Notes under the pieces: generated by a model | Database searches by the model: none | Seen by the model: the letters and a program-made list of their open reading frames with translations, nothing else | What the model was told of the DNA's origin: nothing | In this document: positions 24,064 through 32,668 of the stretch, piece by piece | Numbering within the stretch: position 1 is the first letter of the stretch | Layout of the letters: the number at the start of each line of letters is the position of its first letter | Program-made: the position numbers and the translations under genes | NCBI RefSeq assembly: GCF_002019595.1 | Contig: NZ_KV917369.1 | Span: 3,426,624-3,490,623 of the forward strand | DNA length: 64,000 nt | Source of the DNA: Priestia abyssalis | Lineage (GTDB): Bacteria > Bacillota > Bacilli > Bacillales > Bacillaceae_H | Direction: 5' to 3'

Positions 24064-24816
24064 ATGAGAATATTTGTGATGTTGGTTTTGATGCCTCTCA
24101 TGCTCGTCTTCAGTTTTCCTTTGCAAGGGGCAGCACAGCAGCGAATTCCGATTTTAATCTATCACTCGATTGATGAATTTAAAGGGAGCGGTTCCAAAGA
24201 ATTATACGTAACACCTGAAAATTTCGAAAAACAAATGAAGTATTTAAAAGATAACGGCTATACATTGTTAACGTTTGAACGCTGGAAAGAGATTGACAAG
24301 GTCAATAAACCCATTTTTATTACACTCGATGACGGTTATAAAAATAACTTGAATGTATTAAAAGTATTTCAAAAACTTCAAGACAGAACCTTCCAGCCTG
24401 CCGCAACGCTGTTTATTATTTCTGATTTTGTCGGCCGTTCCACTCGTCTATCAAAAATAGAATTAAAAAACCTGGCCGAATCGGGCTTTTTCTCGATTCA
24501 GTCCCATACGGCCACACATCCTGATTTGACGAAAATAACAAATTATGAATATGAATTAAAACAATCCAAAGAAAAAATTGAGAAAATGATAGGCAAACCG
24601 GTTATTGCCCTCGCATACCCTTATGGCAATTTCAATGACCAGGTAGTAGCTGAAACGAAAAAATACTACCAATTCGGCCTGACGACAACACCGGGTCCTT
24701 ATGAAAAACAAGGAGCGAAAAACGAGCGTTACCTCCTCCCCCGGATTTACGTGAAATATTCAACAACGATGAAAGAATTTAAGGAATCCGTCCAATCAAA
24801 CGAAAGGAACCGCTAA
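24064..24816 (+). CDS. Secreted polysaccharide deacetylase (NodB-type, CE4)
   Basis: 250 residues with a cleavable signal peptide (hydrophobic to ~residue 22, then GAAQQ). NodB-domain motifs are in order: FITLDDGYKNN (catalytic Asp and metal Asp), SHTATHPDL (metal His residues), and ALAYPYGNFNDQ. Such enzymes remove acetyl groups from cell wall or capsule amino sugars outside the membrane; the polymer cannot be told. AAAGGAGGAATAAC gives a strong site before the ATG. The end of the ruined qox operon abuts immediately upstream, divergently. Confidence 0.87.
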   Translation: MRIFVMLVLMPLMLVFSFPLQGAAQQRIPILIYHSIDEFKGSGSKELYVTPENFEKQMKYLKDNGYTLLTFERWKEIDKVNKPIFITLDDGYKNNLNVLKVFQKLQDRTFQPAATLFIISDFVGRSTRLSKIELKNLAESGFFSIQSHTATHPDLTKITNYEYELKQSKEKIEKMIGKPVIALAYPYGNFNDQVVAETKKYYQFGLTTTPGPYEKQGAKNERYLLPRIYVKYSTTMKEFKESVQSNERNR

Positions 24817-24856
24817 CAGATACGAGAGCTTTTAAACTGATCACAAAATGCTTATT

Positions 24857-24910
24857 ACTGAAAGGGCACGACACTAAATTCCTAATTTTACTGGATTTTT
24901 GGCTGGGTTT
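24857..24910 (-). repeat. Repeat A copy 4 (degenerate half)
   Basis: Shows the family core on the inverted strand (ctgaaagggc ... ttttactggattttt), but the closing arm is largely lost (ggctgggttttt). Followed at once by a separate perfect terminator hairpin. Confidence 0.55.
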
Positions 24911-24915
24911 TTTAG

Positions 24916-24961
24916 AAAAAATGACTTAAAAGGATATGTTTATCCTTTTAAGTCATTTTTT
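24916..24961 (+). terminator. Terminator downstream of the deacetylase
   Basis: A perfect 20-bp stem (24916-24935 with 24942-24961) with loop ATGTTT and T-run. It is the strongest hairpin behind the deacetylase gene and could act in both directions. Confidence 0.85.
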
Positions 24962-24993
24962 TGTTCAAAGTTTCACAATTTGTTCAAAAAAGA

Positions 24994-25007
24994 TGTAAAC
25001 GCTTTCT
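24994..25007 (+). promoter_or_regulatory. cre-like site (CcpA) upstream of the YolD-like gene
   Basis: TGTAAACGCTTTCT matches the catabolite-responsive element TGwAAnCGnTnwCA except for the last base. It lies 10-15 bp upstream of a -10-like TATAAT (25019-25024), so carbon catabolite repression of the small gene is possible. Single-site evidence only. Confidence 0.45.
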
Positions 25008-25132
25008 TCGTTTTGTTGTATAATAGATTTATCGTAGCAATAGCAGTTTCTTTTATCCTCCAATAACACTAGACAATCCGTCCGACAGATTGTTTCATAC
25101 ACATTACTACTGCTTAGAAAGGAGATATGGAG

Positions 25133-25315
25133 ATGATTTTGAAAGCATTGCGAACAAAGCTTCCTATTACCATCAACTATTATCAGAACGGTTCATTGAA
25201 AACGTTGACAGGCCGTGTGTGCAACCTGAATTTGAATGACCAAACTCTTTCATTAAAAGACGACAAAGAAAAAGTTTTTTCTATCCGTTTAGCCGGCATT
25301 AAGGAAATTTATTAA
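25133..25315 (+). CDS. YolD-like small protein
   Basis: 60 residues resembling the C-terminal beta-rich part of YolD-like proteins (ITINYYQNGSLKTLTGRVCN ... FSIRLAGIKEIY). YolD genes often accompany Y-family DNA polymerase genes, but none is present here, and the N-terminal helical half of typical ~110-residue YolD is absent. The start at 25133 lies 8 nt after AGGAG; the in-frame ATG at 25127 is too close. The stop abuts Repeat A copy 5. Confidence 0.6.
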   Translation: MILKALRTKLPITINYYQNGSLKTLTGRVCNLNLNDQTLSLKDDKEKVFSIRLAGIKEIY

Positions 25316-25316
25316 A

Positions 25317-25440
25317 GAGGATGACAAAAAAGGGTTAATTTTTAACCCTTTTTTGTCATCCTCCTGAAAGGGCCCTTCATGAGAATCCAGTAAAATAAAG
25401 GATTTAGTGACGGGCCCTTTCAGTAAAAATCTTTTTTGTG
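25317..25440 (+). repeat. Repeat A copy 5 (full, two hairpins)
   Basis: Hairpin 1 has a perfect 22-bp stem (25317-25338 with 25342-25363). Hairpin 2 pairs GAAAGGGCCC (25366-25375) with 25412-25421. The loop has the family core (gagaatccagtaaaata). A detached copy of the tail (caataaaaatcagtttttat) lies at 25475-25495 next to the cyclase stop, so two copies may have been joined here. Confidence 0.85.
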
Positions 25441-25482
25441 GTCTTTTTAAAAATTTATAATACAACCATTTTTCAATAAAAA

Positions 25483-27381
25483 TCAGTTTTTATGATTAAT
25501 TACAGATTTATTATCCGCAGGGAGATAAGCGCGCTTATATTTCGCAAGGGTGAGGAGCGCCCAGGCGTTGTTTAAGCTGTGATAATAGAAATAGGCAGTG
25601 CCGGGAAGGCCCCCTCCTGTCGGGTATGTGCTTTTCCAGTCTTTCTTATCTAACGATCGGATTAAGAATTCCATTCCGCGGTTGATTTCGGCCGTCGGCT
25701 TTTCATGTACTTCAATCAATAGTTCAAGCGCCCAAGCCGTCTGGGAAGGTGTACTTGACCCAAGCGGGACATATTCTTTCACAACATCACTCTTCGCCGA
25801 CTCTCCCCATCCCCCGTCTTCGTTTTGAATGCTAAGTAACCAGTTGGAGGCCCGTAGAATAGCAGGATCTCGTTTCGACATCCCTGCTGAAACAAGCCCG
25901 AGAGCAGCCGCACTTGTTCCATGAATGAAAGAAATCCCCCATCGTCCAAACCAAGAGCCATTGGATTTTTGCTGTTTTCTTAACCACTTGACCGCTTTTT
26001 TCACTTGAGGATGGTCTTTTTTCAGGTCAGTATCTTGACCGAGAAATTGAAGAACCCTTCCTGTTAAATCAGGTGTAGGAGAGTCCGCAACAAACTCTGC
26101 TGACCCTTCAAATGGAATCAATTTTACCATCTTCTTATCTGTATTTTTTTCGAAAGCAGGCCATCCCCCCTCCTCATTTTGCATGGACAAAAGCCAATTT
26201 AACCCGCGCTTCCATGCTTCCTGATATGATGCTTCCCCTTTCATGGCACGCAATGCCATTGCCGTACAATCCAAATCCGGGTATTTTGTGTTAACATCCG
26301 AAAACCCCCATCCCCCTGGTTCGGCTTTTGGATTATGGATGCTCCAATCCGTCTTTTGACTTTGCTGCCGCGAAAGCAAATACTTCCCTGCTTTTTGGAT
26401 GGTTGGATCCATGACTGGAACGCCGGCTTCTTGTATCGCCTGACTGACTAATGCGGTATCCCATACTGTTGAAGTGGCCACTTGTAAATGAGACCGTTCC
26501 TCTGTTTTGCAAACTAATGTTTTTAATCCTTGAACGGCGTTGCTTATAGCCTTTGAATCGCTTGAATAGCCAATGGACAGCAGGGAAAAGATCATTAATA
26601 TTGTTGATGTGGAGTAAGTGAGAAGCGTTCCATCAGGCTCGATACGTTTGAGCATAAATATTTCAGCCTGCCTTAACGCTTTTTTATGGATGCGGTCGGA
26701 GATAAGTGGAAGTGATTTGGCTGCCAACTTCAAGGTTTGAAACAAAAGAGTGATGGAGGAGTACTGTTTTTTGGATTTTTCGCCTTGTACGTAAAGATCA
26801 CTCACATCTGGAGTATACCGGCTTTTCATGGAATAATTGCGGTCTGCTGCAATCATGATCGGTACAAGATGAACTCGGCTATGGCCGGACAAGTCAAAGA
26901 TATTCAGCGGAAACCATTTGGGAAACAGAATGAATTCGACTGGAATGCTTATACCCTTTGGCCATTGGATTTGACCGGTCAATGCAAGAAGTACTTCTGT
27001 CAGCAAGCTTTTGACATTTAACAACCCTCCGTTAGCTGTGATAAATTGTTTTGCTTTTTGCATCATCGGATCATCTTTTTGTACATAACGTGAATAAAGC
27101 AAGGCGTAATAAGCCTCGACTGTGGCGTCCAGATTTCCCCCGTCATCATGGAACAGCTTCCATGCTCCGTTTTTGGCTTGCTTGCCGAGAAGCCGCTTAG
27201 CAAGCATGCGAATAAGCTCCTCCTCTTCGATTTCCAGCGTTCGTAAAAGAATGATTAAATAGGCGTCTGTAACAGGACCGGTCTCTAAGCAATATCGCCA
27301 TGCGCCATCCGTACTTTGATATTGGTGAAAAGACTGAACAAGGCCGGCAATTGTTGATTCAACGTTCTTTCGTAAAGTCAA
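25483..27381 (-). CDS. Squalene-hopene / sporulenol-type terpene cyclase with DLDC catalytic motif
   Basis: 632 residues, full length for the class II triterpene cyclase family (~630), peripheral membrane enzyme. QW repeats are present (QSTDGAW, KQAKNGAW, MQNEEGGW, QKSNGSW, QNEDGGW). The acid motif normally DxDD, in which the middle Asp protonates the substrate, reads D369-L-D371-C372 here (codons GAT TTG GAT TGT). The general acid Asp is kept, but the fourth position is Cys. In engineered enzymes of this family, Asp-to-Cys at this position gives early-terminated, monocyclic products, so the product may not be hopene or sporulenol. The TTG start at 27381 follows GAGAGGGG. Confidence 0.88.
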   Translation of the reverse strand: MTLRKNVESTIAGLVQSFHQYQSTDGAWRYCLETGPVTDAYLIILLRTLEIEEEELIRMLAKRLLGKQAKNGAWKLFHDDGGNLDATVEAYYALLYSRYVQKDDPMMQKAKQFITANGGLLNVKSLLTEVLLALTGQIQWPKGISIPVEFILFPKWFPLNIFDLSGHSRVHLVPIMIAADRNYSMKSRYTPDVSDLYVQGEKSKKQYSSITLLFQTLKLAAKSLPLISDRIHKKALRQAEIFMLKRIEPDGTLLTYSTSTILMIFSLLSIGYSSDSKAISNAVQGLKTLVCKTEERSHLQVATSTVWDTALVSQAIQEAGVPVMDPTIQKAGKYLLSRQQSQKTDWSIHNPKAEPGGWGFSDVNTKYPDLDCTAMALRAMKGEASYQEAWKRGLNWLLSMQNEEGGWPAFEKNTDKKMVKLIPFEGSAEFVADSPTPDLTGRVLQFLGQDTDLKKDHPQVKKAVKWLRKQQKSNGSWFGRWGISFIHGTSAAALGLVSAGMSKRDPAILRASNWLLSIQNEDGGWGESAKSDVVKEYVPLGSSTPSQTAWALELLIEVHEKPTAEINRGMEFLIRSLDKKDWKSTYPTGGGLPGTAYFYYHSLNNAWALLTLAKYKRAYLPADNKSVINHKN

Positions 27382-27525
27382 TTTACCCCTCTCCCCTTAT
27401 CGGCATTCTCTTATATCATGAAAAACTGGTAAACAGAACCCGCCGCTGTCTTTGTAACAAAATATGTGAGGGCCGGAGAAAATGTTCAAAAGAAGTAAGC
27501 GTGCAGCCAATACGAATGAGATCCC

Positions 27526-27840
27526 TTAAGATGTCATTCGTAAGCCTATGACACCAGCCAAGACGAAACAGAGTGATAGATACTGAAACAAGCTGAAGCG
27601 TTCTTTGAACCAGAGCACACCAACTGCCGTGATTCCGATCGTTCCAACTCCCGTCCAAACCGCATAAGCAACACCCGCAGGAAGGACGACCATAGCTTTT
27701 GACAGACAGTAAAAGGAAAACATAAACCCAATGACCATCACAAAAAGCGGCCATTTTTTTCTTGTACCATCCATATATTTCATCGCAACCGTTGCAATAA
27801 TTTCCTCAATTCCCGCTAATATTAAATAGCCCCAAATCAT
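27526..27840 (-). CDS. Small multidrug resistance (SMR) protein, second of pair
   Basis: 104 residues with four helices; SMR family (proton-driven efflux of cationic compounds or guanidinium). The membrane-embedded Glu is in GIEEIIATVAMKYMDG and the family pattern VAYAVWTGVGTIGIT is present. Its ATG overlaps the stop of the first SMR gene (ATGA), so the two are probably translated together and form a heteromeric pump like YkkCD. Ends 145 bp before the cyclase gene. Confidence 0.87.
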   Translation of the reverse strand: MIWGYLILAGIEEIIATVAMKYMDGTRKKWPLFVMVIGFMFSFYCLSKAMVVLPAGVAYAVWTGVGTIGITAVGVLWFKERFSLFQYLSLCFVLAGVIGLRMTS

Positions 27841-28175
27841 TCTTGTTCACCTTCCATTTTTTTATCGTTTTTCTGGGTGAATATCTTCATCCCAACAACC
27901 CCGGCTAATAAGATAAGCACAAAAAATAGTTGTTTCATAGAGTAAGGCTCACCTAACAAAATTCCGACTGCATAAGTTCCAACCGTTCCAATCCCTACAA
28001 ATACGGTGTACGCTGCCGCAATTGGAATCGTTCGATACGAGCGGATAAGCAGCATGAAACTCACGACAATTAAAGCTGTCGTTATGGCCCAATCACCGAA
28101 TGAATCGGCATGCTTAAGTCCTGAGGCCCATGCCACTTCCATCACTCCTGCAATGAACACAAGTAGCCAATTCAA
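27837..28175 (-). CDS. Small multidrug resistance (SMR) protein, first of pair
   Basis: 112 residues, four helices, with the conserved Glu in VFIAGVMEVAWASGLKHAD and AAYTVFVGIGTVGTY. The longer frame begins at ATG 28190, but that ATG overlaps the only good Shine-Dalgarno (ATGGAGG), which is correctly spaced (7 nt) for the TTG at 28175; I therefore choose TTG. No guanidine riboswitch is recognisable upstream. Pairs with the next gene as a two-component SMR pump. Confidence 0.83.
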   Translation of the reverse strand: MNWLLVFIAGVMEVAWASGLKHADSFGDWAITTALIVVSFMLLIRSYRTIPIAAAYTVFVGIGTVGTYAVGILLGEPYSMKQLFFVLILLAGVVGMKIFTQKNDKKMEGEQE

Positions 28176-28432
28176 TTTTAAAACCTCCATTATGAATGAA
28201 TATCAGTCATTTTATCATAAACTACTCATACATTACCAGTTTAATAAAATTATTTTTCTATCATTAGTTACTACACCATACTCATTTTGTTTTTCTGAAT
28301 AACATATATACAATACTAAATTAAGAGTGAAAAAATGTCAGAGCTTTTTTTACCCGTTTAAAAGGGAGAAACGAAGTGCCTCCGGTAGACTCTGACGCTT
28401 TTGGCTTCTTGAATAGGAACTAAAAGATCTTT
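28176..28432. other. Intergenic leader and spacer of the SMR pair
   Basis: AT-rich region. AATGACTGATATTCATT on the minus strand just upstream of the SMR pair is an imperfect palindrome that could be a TetR-type operator. At 28338-28395 a 7-bp GTCAGAG / CTCTGAC pairing closes a ~40-nt loop of unknown significance. No gene seen. Confidence 0.35.
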
Positions 28433-28530
28433 GAATAAGCAGCTGGGAAGAACCCGTAAGGGAGCTTCCCAGCTGCTTATTCCTAAATAAATGAACATGG
28501 GTGCTTTTTGCCCATGTTCATTTATTTAGG
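28433..28530 (-). terminator. Tandem hairpins ending the sugar operon
   Basis: Two long stems in a row: 18 bp perfect (28433-28450 with 28465-28482) and 20 bp perfect (28482-28501 with 28511-28530). They sit directly after the isomerase gene stop and shield the SMR pair from read-through. Confidence 0.8.
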
Positions 28531-28539
28531 TGGATTACA

Positions 28540-29508
28540 TTACACCCACCACATTTGCGATGGCGTTTCTTCAATCAATACAGATTTCAAGTTGGTCACC
28601 GCACGCTTGAATCCTTCTTCAATTGACATGATTGGATCTTCATGCTCGATGCTGACAACATAATCATAGCCATATGTACGAAGCGCGCTCATCATGTCAG
28701 ACCATTCCTGCAGCCCGTGCCCGCAGCCGACCGAACGGAATGTCCACGCTCTCGTTTGAACTTCGCCGTATGGCTGCATGTCCGTCAAACCGTACATGTT
28801 CACGTTTTCCTGATCGATGTATGTGTCTTTTGCATGGAAATGATGGATCGCATTTTCTTTCGCTAAAATTTTGATCGCCGCAACCGGGTCGATTCCTTGC
28901 CACCATAAATGGCTAGGGTCTAAGTTGGCACCGATTGCGTCACATGTTTCTTCACGCAATTTTAACAGTGTATATGGTGTATGCACTAAAAAGCCGCCGT
29001 GAAGTTCAAGACCGATTTTCACGTTATGGTCTTTTGCATATTGCCCGACTTTTTTCCAATAAGGGATTAATTTTTGTTCCCACTGCCATTTCAACACGTC
29101 ACCGTATTCGTTCGGCCATGGCGTGACAGGCCAGTTCGGATACTTTGCGCCTTCATGGTCGCCTGCTGTTCCTGAGAAACAGTTGACAACCGGCACGTTC
29201 ATCAATGAAGCCAGTTTAATCGTCTTCATCAATGTCTCATGAGACTCCTTCGCAAACCCCGCTTCCGGTGAAATCGGGTTTCCGTGGCAGCTGAATGCGC
29301 TGATGATCAGATCATGGTTCTCCAGCTTTTGAAGATACTCTTTGCGTAAGCCTTCATCTTCCAATAACGCATCCAGGTCACAATGATTATTTCCCGGATA
29401 GCACCCCGTTCCGATTTCAACGGCATGAAGTCCTGCCGCTTTCACGGTGTCGAGCATATCCTCGAACGATTTATCCGCGAATAATACTGTAAATACGCCT
29501 AATTTCAT
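28540..29508 (-). CDS. Sugar phosphate isomerase/epimerase-type TIM barrel protein
   Basis: 322 residues of the xylose isomerase-like TIM-barrel (AP endonuclease 2) superfamily. Metal-binding residues are suggested by GLELHGGFLVHTPYTL, ANLDPSHLWWQGIDP, HHFHAKDTYID and SIEHEDPIMSIEEG. Members interconvert keto-sugars or inositol derivatives. Last gene of the ThuA operon; the intergenic segment before it contains a strong hairpin (29562-29591). Exact substrate unknown. Confidence 0.83.
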   Translation of the reverse strand: MKLGVFTVLFADKSFEDMLDTVKAAGLHAVEIGTGCYPGNNHCDLDALLEDEGLRKEYLQKLENHDLIISAFSCHGNPISPEAGFAKESHETLMKTIKLASLMNVPVVNCFSGTAGDHEGAKYPNWPVTPWPNEYGDVLKWQWEQKLIPYWKKVGQYAKDHNVKIGLELHGGFLVHTPYTLLKLREETCDAIGANLDPSHLWWQGIDPVAAIKILAKENAIHHFHAKDTYIDQENVNMYGLTDMQPYGEVQTRAWTFRSVGCGHGLQEWSDMMSALRTYGYDYVVSIEHEDPIMSIEEGFKRAVTNLKSVLIEETPSQMWWV

Positions 29509-29596
29509 GTTAACTCTCCCTTTCTTTGTTGGTTACTAGCTGCTGGCTATTAGTTATTAGTTGCTAACAGCTAAAAACTAATAGCTGTTAGCCCAG

Positions 29597-30610
29597 TTAT
29601 TTTGCTGCGCTTGCATAAATTTCATCAATGATTTGCGATACTTGTAAGGCTTCTTCCGGTTTGACGACAAGTTCAGCTGTTCCAAGGCATGCATCAATAA
29701 AGTTTTTCGCCTGCGGAAGGCCTGGATTGTCTTCACCTTGTATCCATCCGGCTTCACTGTTCAGGAGCATCCCGTTTTTTGTCGTATACAATTCAAATGG
29801 GAAAACACTGATTCCGCCTTCGGTACCGGAAATGCTTACATGTTCCTCGTCATCCTTAATGTTCGCCGCCCATGATGTTTCAAGCAGCAAGGATGCCCCG
29901 TTTTCAAACTTAATATAAGCCGTTACATGGTCGTCTACATTAAATGTTTCATGATTGAAAGAGCCCCATTGATTCACTTGATTCGGCATTTTACTTAATG
30001 TATTGTATGTACTTCCGCTCACCGATACGTGATTCGGGTTGCCCATTAACCAAAGCGCCGTGTCAAGCAAGTGGCAGCCATAGTCAATCAAGCTCCCGCC
30101 GCCCTGCAACTCCTTATTTGTGAACACGCCCCAGCCCGGTACTTTGCGGCGGCGCAGTGCCTTCACTCTCACAACGAGAGACTCGCCGACTTCTGCCATC
30201 ATGCTTTTCGCAGCCTGAACTTCCTTCATAAAGCGATAGTGATAGGCAATGGCAAGCACTTTATTCGCTTTTTCCGATGCTTCAATCATGGCTTCACATT
30301 CTGCCGGAGATAAGGCCATCGGTTTTTCGCATAGAACATGAACGCCCGCTTCCATTGCCGCAATCGTAATTTCAGCATGGAATTTATTTGGTGTGCAAAT
30401 ACAAACCGCATCCACTTCTGCAAACAAGTCGTGATAGTTCTCAAACACATGCGGAATATCATATATTTGGGCCACTTCTTTAGCGCGTTCTGTGTTTACA
30501 TCACTAACCGCCGTGATGGTACATGTATCCTTCAATTGTTGAAAAGCCGGGATGTGGCGGCCTGTTGCAATGCCGCCTACCCCGATAATGCCTAATCGAA
30601 GCTTGCTCAT
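29597..30610 (-). CDS. Gfo/Idh/MocA-family oxidoreductase B
   Basis: 337 residues: N-terminal NAD(P)-binding Rossmann fold (LRLGIIGVGGIATGRHIPAF), the conserved EKP motif (HVLCEKPMALSP) and a C-terminal alpha/beta domain with the active-site Lys/His region (LIDYGCHLLDTALWL). Such enzymes oxidise sugar hydroxyls, often at C-3. The start at 30610 has GAGAGGTGG upstream; the 17-codon extension overlaps the preceding gene and is unlikely. Works with the adjacent paralogue, ThuA-like protein and isomerase. Confidence 0.86.
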   Translation of the reverse strand: MSKLRLGIIGVGGIATGRHIPAFQQLKDTCTITAVSDVNTERAKEVAQIYDIPHVFENYHDLFAEVDAVCICTPNKFHAEITIAAMEAGVHVLCEKPMALSPAECEAMIEASEKANKVLAIAYHYRFMKEVQAAKSMMAEVGESLVVRVKALRRRKVPGWGVFTNKELQGGGSLIDYGCHLLDTALWLMGNPNHVSVSGSTYNTLSKMPNQVNQWGSFNHETFNVDDHVTAYIKFENGASLLLETSWAANIKDDEEHVSISGTEGGISVFPFELYTTKNGMLLNSEAGWIQGEDNPGLPQAKNFIDACLGTAELVVKPEEALQVSQIIDEIYASAAK

Positions 30611-30623
30611 GATGCCACCTCTC

Positions 30624-31649
30624 TTACACTCGTGTAATTTGTTTTGTGTCGTTTGATTCAAGTGCCGCTAAAATGACATTTAATGATTTCATGCCTTCTT
30701 TTCCATTAATAAGAGGCTCTTTATCATTCAGCACGCAATCAATGAATTGTTCCACCACATGAGAATTTTTCTGGCCGCCCTCTTCATTTGACTGAATTTT
30801 GCCAAGCTCGTATTTGACCACTTCACCATTTGTGTATTGTACAACCATTGAATAGTTTGGATCATCTTCTAAACGGATAATCGCTTTTTCCCCGTAAATG
30901 ACCGTAGAATTATCTTCGCCGCCTACATAAGCCCAGCTCGCTGCAAGTGTTCCGATAATGCCGCTTTCCGTTTTCAATACGCATACCGCATTATCATCGA
31001 CATCGCCGAAATCTTTTGCGCTTGTTTTTACAAATGCGCCGACTTCCACAAATTCTTCCCCAAGAATATAGCGAAGAAGGTCTGTTTTATGAACGCCCAA
31101 GTCACCCATCGCTCCGATAAATGCCTGTTCTTTTTTGAAGAACCAGCTTTCTTTGCCGTCTACGCTCCAGCCTTCAGGTCCGCCATGTCCAAATGCCGTA
31201 CGGAAGCTGTAAATTTTGCCGATTTCCCCGCTTTCAATCAATTGACGGGCTTTTTGGTGTGATTGAACGAAGCGCTGGTTATGGGCGATCATCAATTTTT
31301 TGCCGCTCTTTTCAGCCGCTTCGATCATCGCTTCTGCCTCTTCTTTTGATGTCGCCATTGGCTTTTCACACAATACGTGCACACCTGCATTAAGCGCCGC
31401 AATGGAAACTGGAGCATGCAAATAGTTTGGTGTACAAACGCTCACTGCATCAACTTCACCGCTTTGCACTAACTCTTCATAGCTCGTAAATGCTTTCACA
31501 CCGTATTTTCCCGCTACTTCTTTCACGCGTTCTTCATTAATATCGCAAACTGCGACAAGCTCCACATTTTCATTCATGGCATGCTCTGGTAAATGACGGT
31601 GCTGAGCAATACTTCCGCATCCGATTACGCCTACTCTTACTTTTTTCAT
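30624..31649 (-). CDS. Gfo/Idh/MocA-family oxidoreductase A
   Basis: 341 residues with the Rossmann motif VGVIGCGSIAQHRHLPEH, EKP motif HVLCEKPMATSK and GAMGDLGVHKTDLLRYIL. Clearly paralogous to the next gene but divergent, suggesting two oxidation/reduction steps in one pathway. Start at 31649 with a GGGGGA-type site. Separated from oxidoreductase B by 13 bp, so cotranscribed. Confidence 0.86.
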   Translation of the reverse strand: MKKVRVGVIGCGSIAQHRHLPEHAMNENVELVAVCDINEERVKEVAGKYGVKAFTSYEELVQSGEVDAVSVCTPNYLHAPVSIAALNAGVHVLCEKPMATSKEEAEAMIEAAEKSGKKLMIAHNQRFVQSHQKARQLIESGEIGKIYSFRTAFGHGGPEGWSVDGKESWFFKKEQAFIGAMGDLGVHKTDLLRYILGEEFVEVGAFVKTSAKDFGDVDDNAVCVLKTESGIIGTLAASWAYVGGEDNSTVIYGEKAIIRLEDDPNYSMVVQYTNGEVVKYELGKIQSNEEGGQKNSHVVEQFIDCVLNDKEPLINGKEGMKSLNVILAALESNDTKQITRV

Positions 31650-31786
31650 TATGATTTCCCCCTCGTTTTTTCCGTATATTTTAGCTTTATATTACGAATC
31701 TAAGTAAATTTCTCACTAGCATTTTTTATACTTTATATGGCTTTTTTGATCATACATATCGAATAGCTAACAAAGGTTATGTGGAT

Positions 31787-32509
31787 TTATTTAGCTGAGA
31801 TCGTTTCAAGCGGTTTTGCATTGCCGTATACTGGGCGTTTGCGGTCAACCGGTTTTGCCCATTTTACGCTGTTGATGATAACGCGTTGAATCTCTTTATT
31901 ATGATAAGTCGGATATGTTTCATGGCCCGGTCTGAAGTAGAATACTTTTCCATTGCCGCGTTGATATGTGCAGCCGCTGCGGAACACTTCTCCGCCTTCA
32001 AACCAGCTTGTGAAAATAAGCTCGTCCGGTGCCGGGATGTCAAAGTGTTCACCGTACATTTCTTCTTTTTCCAACTCGATGTATTCACCGATCCCTTCTG
32101 CGATTGGATGGCTTGGCGATACAACCCAAAGACGTTCTCTATCATCTGCTTCACGCCATTTTAAGTCGCAGCTTGTACCCATCAATGTTTTGAAGATTTT
32201 AGAGAAATGACCAGAGTGAAGAACAATCAGCCCCATGCCGTCAAGAACACGCTGCTGCACTTTTTGGACGATTTCATCTTGTACTTCGCCGTGAGCAAGA
32301 TGTCCCCACCAAATTAATACATCTGTGCTGTTTAATACCTCGTCAGTCAAACCGTGTTCCGGCTCATCGAGTGTAGCTGTTCCGACTTCAAATCCTTCTT
32401 CCTTTAAAAACGCTGCGATGGCCCCGTGAATGCCTTCAGGATAAATGTCGCGTACAACCGGATTTTTTTGCTCGTGACGATTTTCATTCCATACTGTTAC
32501 TTTTAACAT
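31787..32509 (-). CDS. ThuA-like sugar-utilisation protein
   Basis: 240 residues matching the ThuA family (class I glutamine amidotransferase-like fold): [20 protein letters not shown] at the start, [14 protein letters not shown] in the middle and [20 protein letters not shown] near the end. ThuA/ThuB act in trehalose and related disaccharide catabolism through 3-keto intermediates; the oxidoreductases next door would play the ThuB role. First gene of the operon, ~95 bp downstream of the strongest LacI-type palindrome. ATG at 32509 is preferred over GTG at 32518 because AGGTG is well spaced. Confidence 0.82.
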   Translation of the reverse strand: MLKVTVWNENRHEQKNPVVRDIYPEGIHGAIAAFLKEEGFEVGTATLDEPEHGLTDEVLNSTDVLIWWGHLAHGEVQDEIVQKVQQRVLDGMGLIVLHSGHFSKIFKTLMGTSCDLKWREADDRERLWVVSPSHPIAEGIGEYIELEKEEMYGEHFDIPAPDELIFTSWFEGGEVFRSGCTYQRGNGKVFYFRPGHETYPTYHNKEIQRVIINSVKWAKPVDRKRPVYGNAKPLETISAK

Positions 32510-32566
32510 GTTCAACACCTGTCCTTTTCTAAATATATAAGTATAAATTCTAGTTATCTATTAAAA

Positions 32567-32622
32567 TTGAACCGGTTAACCTCTTAAAAAAATATGAGTT
32601 GAATAGTTAACCGGTTAACTAT
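32567..32622 (-). promoter_or_regulatory. Two LacI-type operators before the ThuA operon
   Basis: A perfect 20-bp palindrome at 32603-32622 (ATAGTTAACCGGTTAACTAT) and a weaker one at 32567-32580 (TGAACCGGTTAA), both centred on the CCGG typical of LacI/GalR operators, with centre-to-centre spacing of about 39 bp. They lie between the regulator gene and its neighbour operon, so the LacI protein encoded at 32669 most likely represses the operon. Confidence 0.8.
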
Positions 32623-32668
32623 CGAAATAAAAATACTATCCTCAGTAGGATGAACCAAAAGATATAAT

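Noticed and set aside
28176..28340. Guanidine (ykkC) riboswitch before the SMR pair
   Set aside because: The leader is short and AT-rich and lacks the conserved guanidine-I core; only an imperfect palindrome is present.
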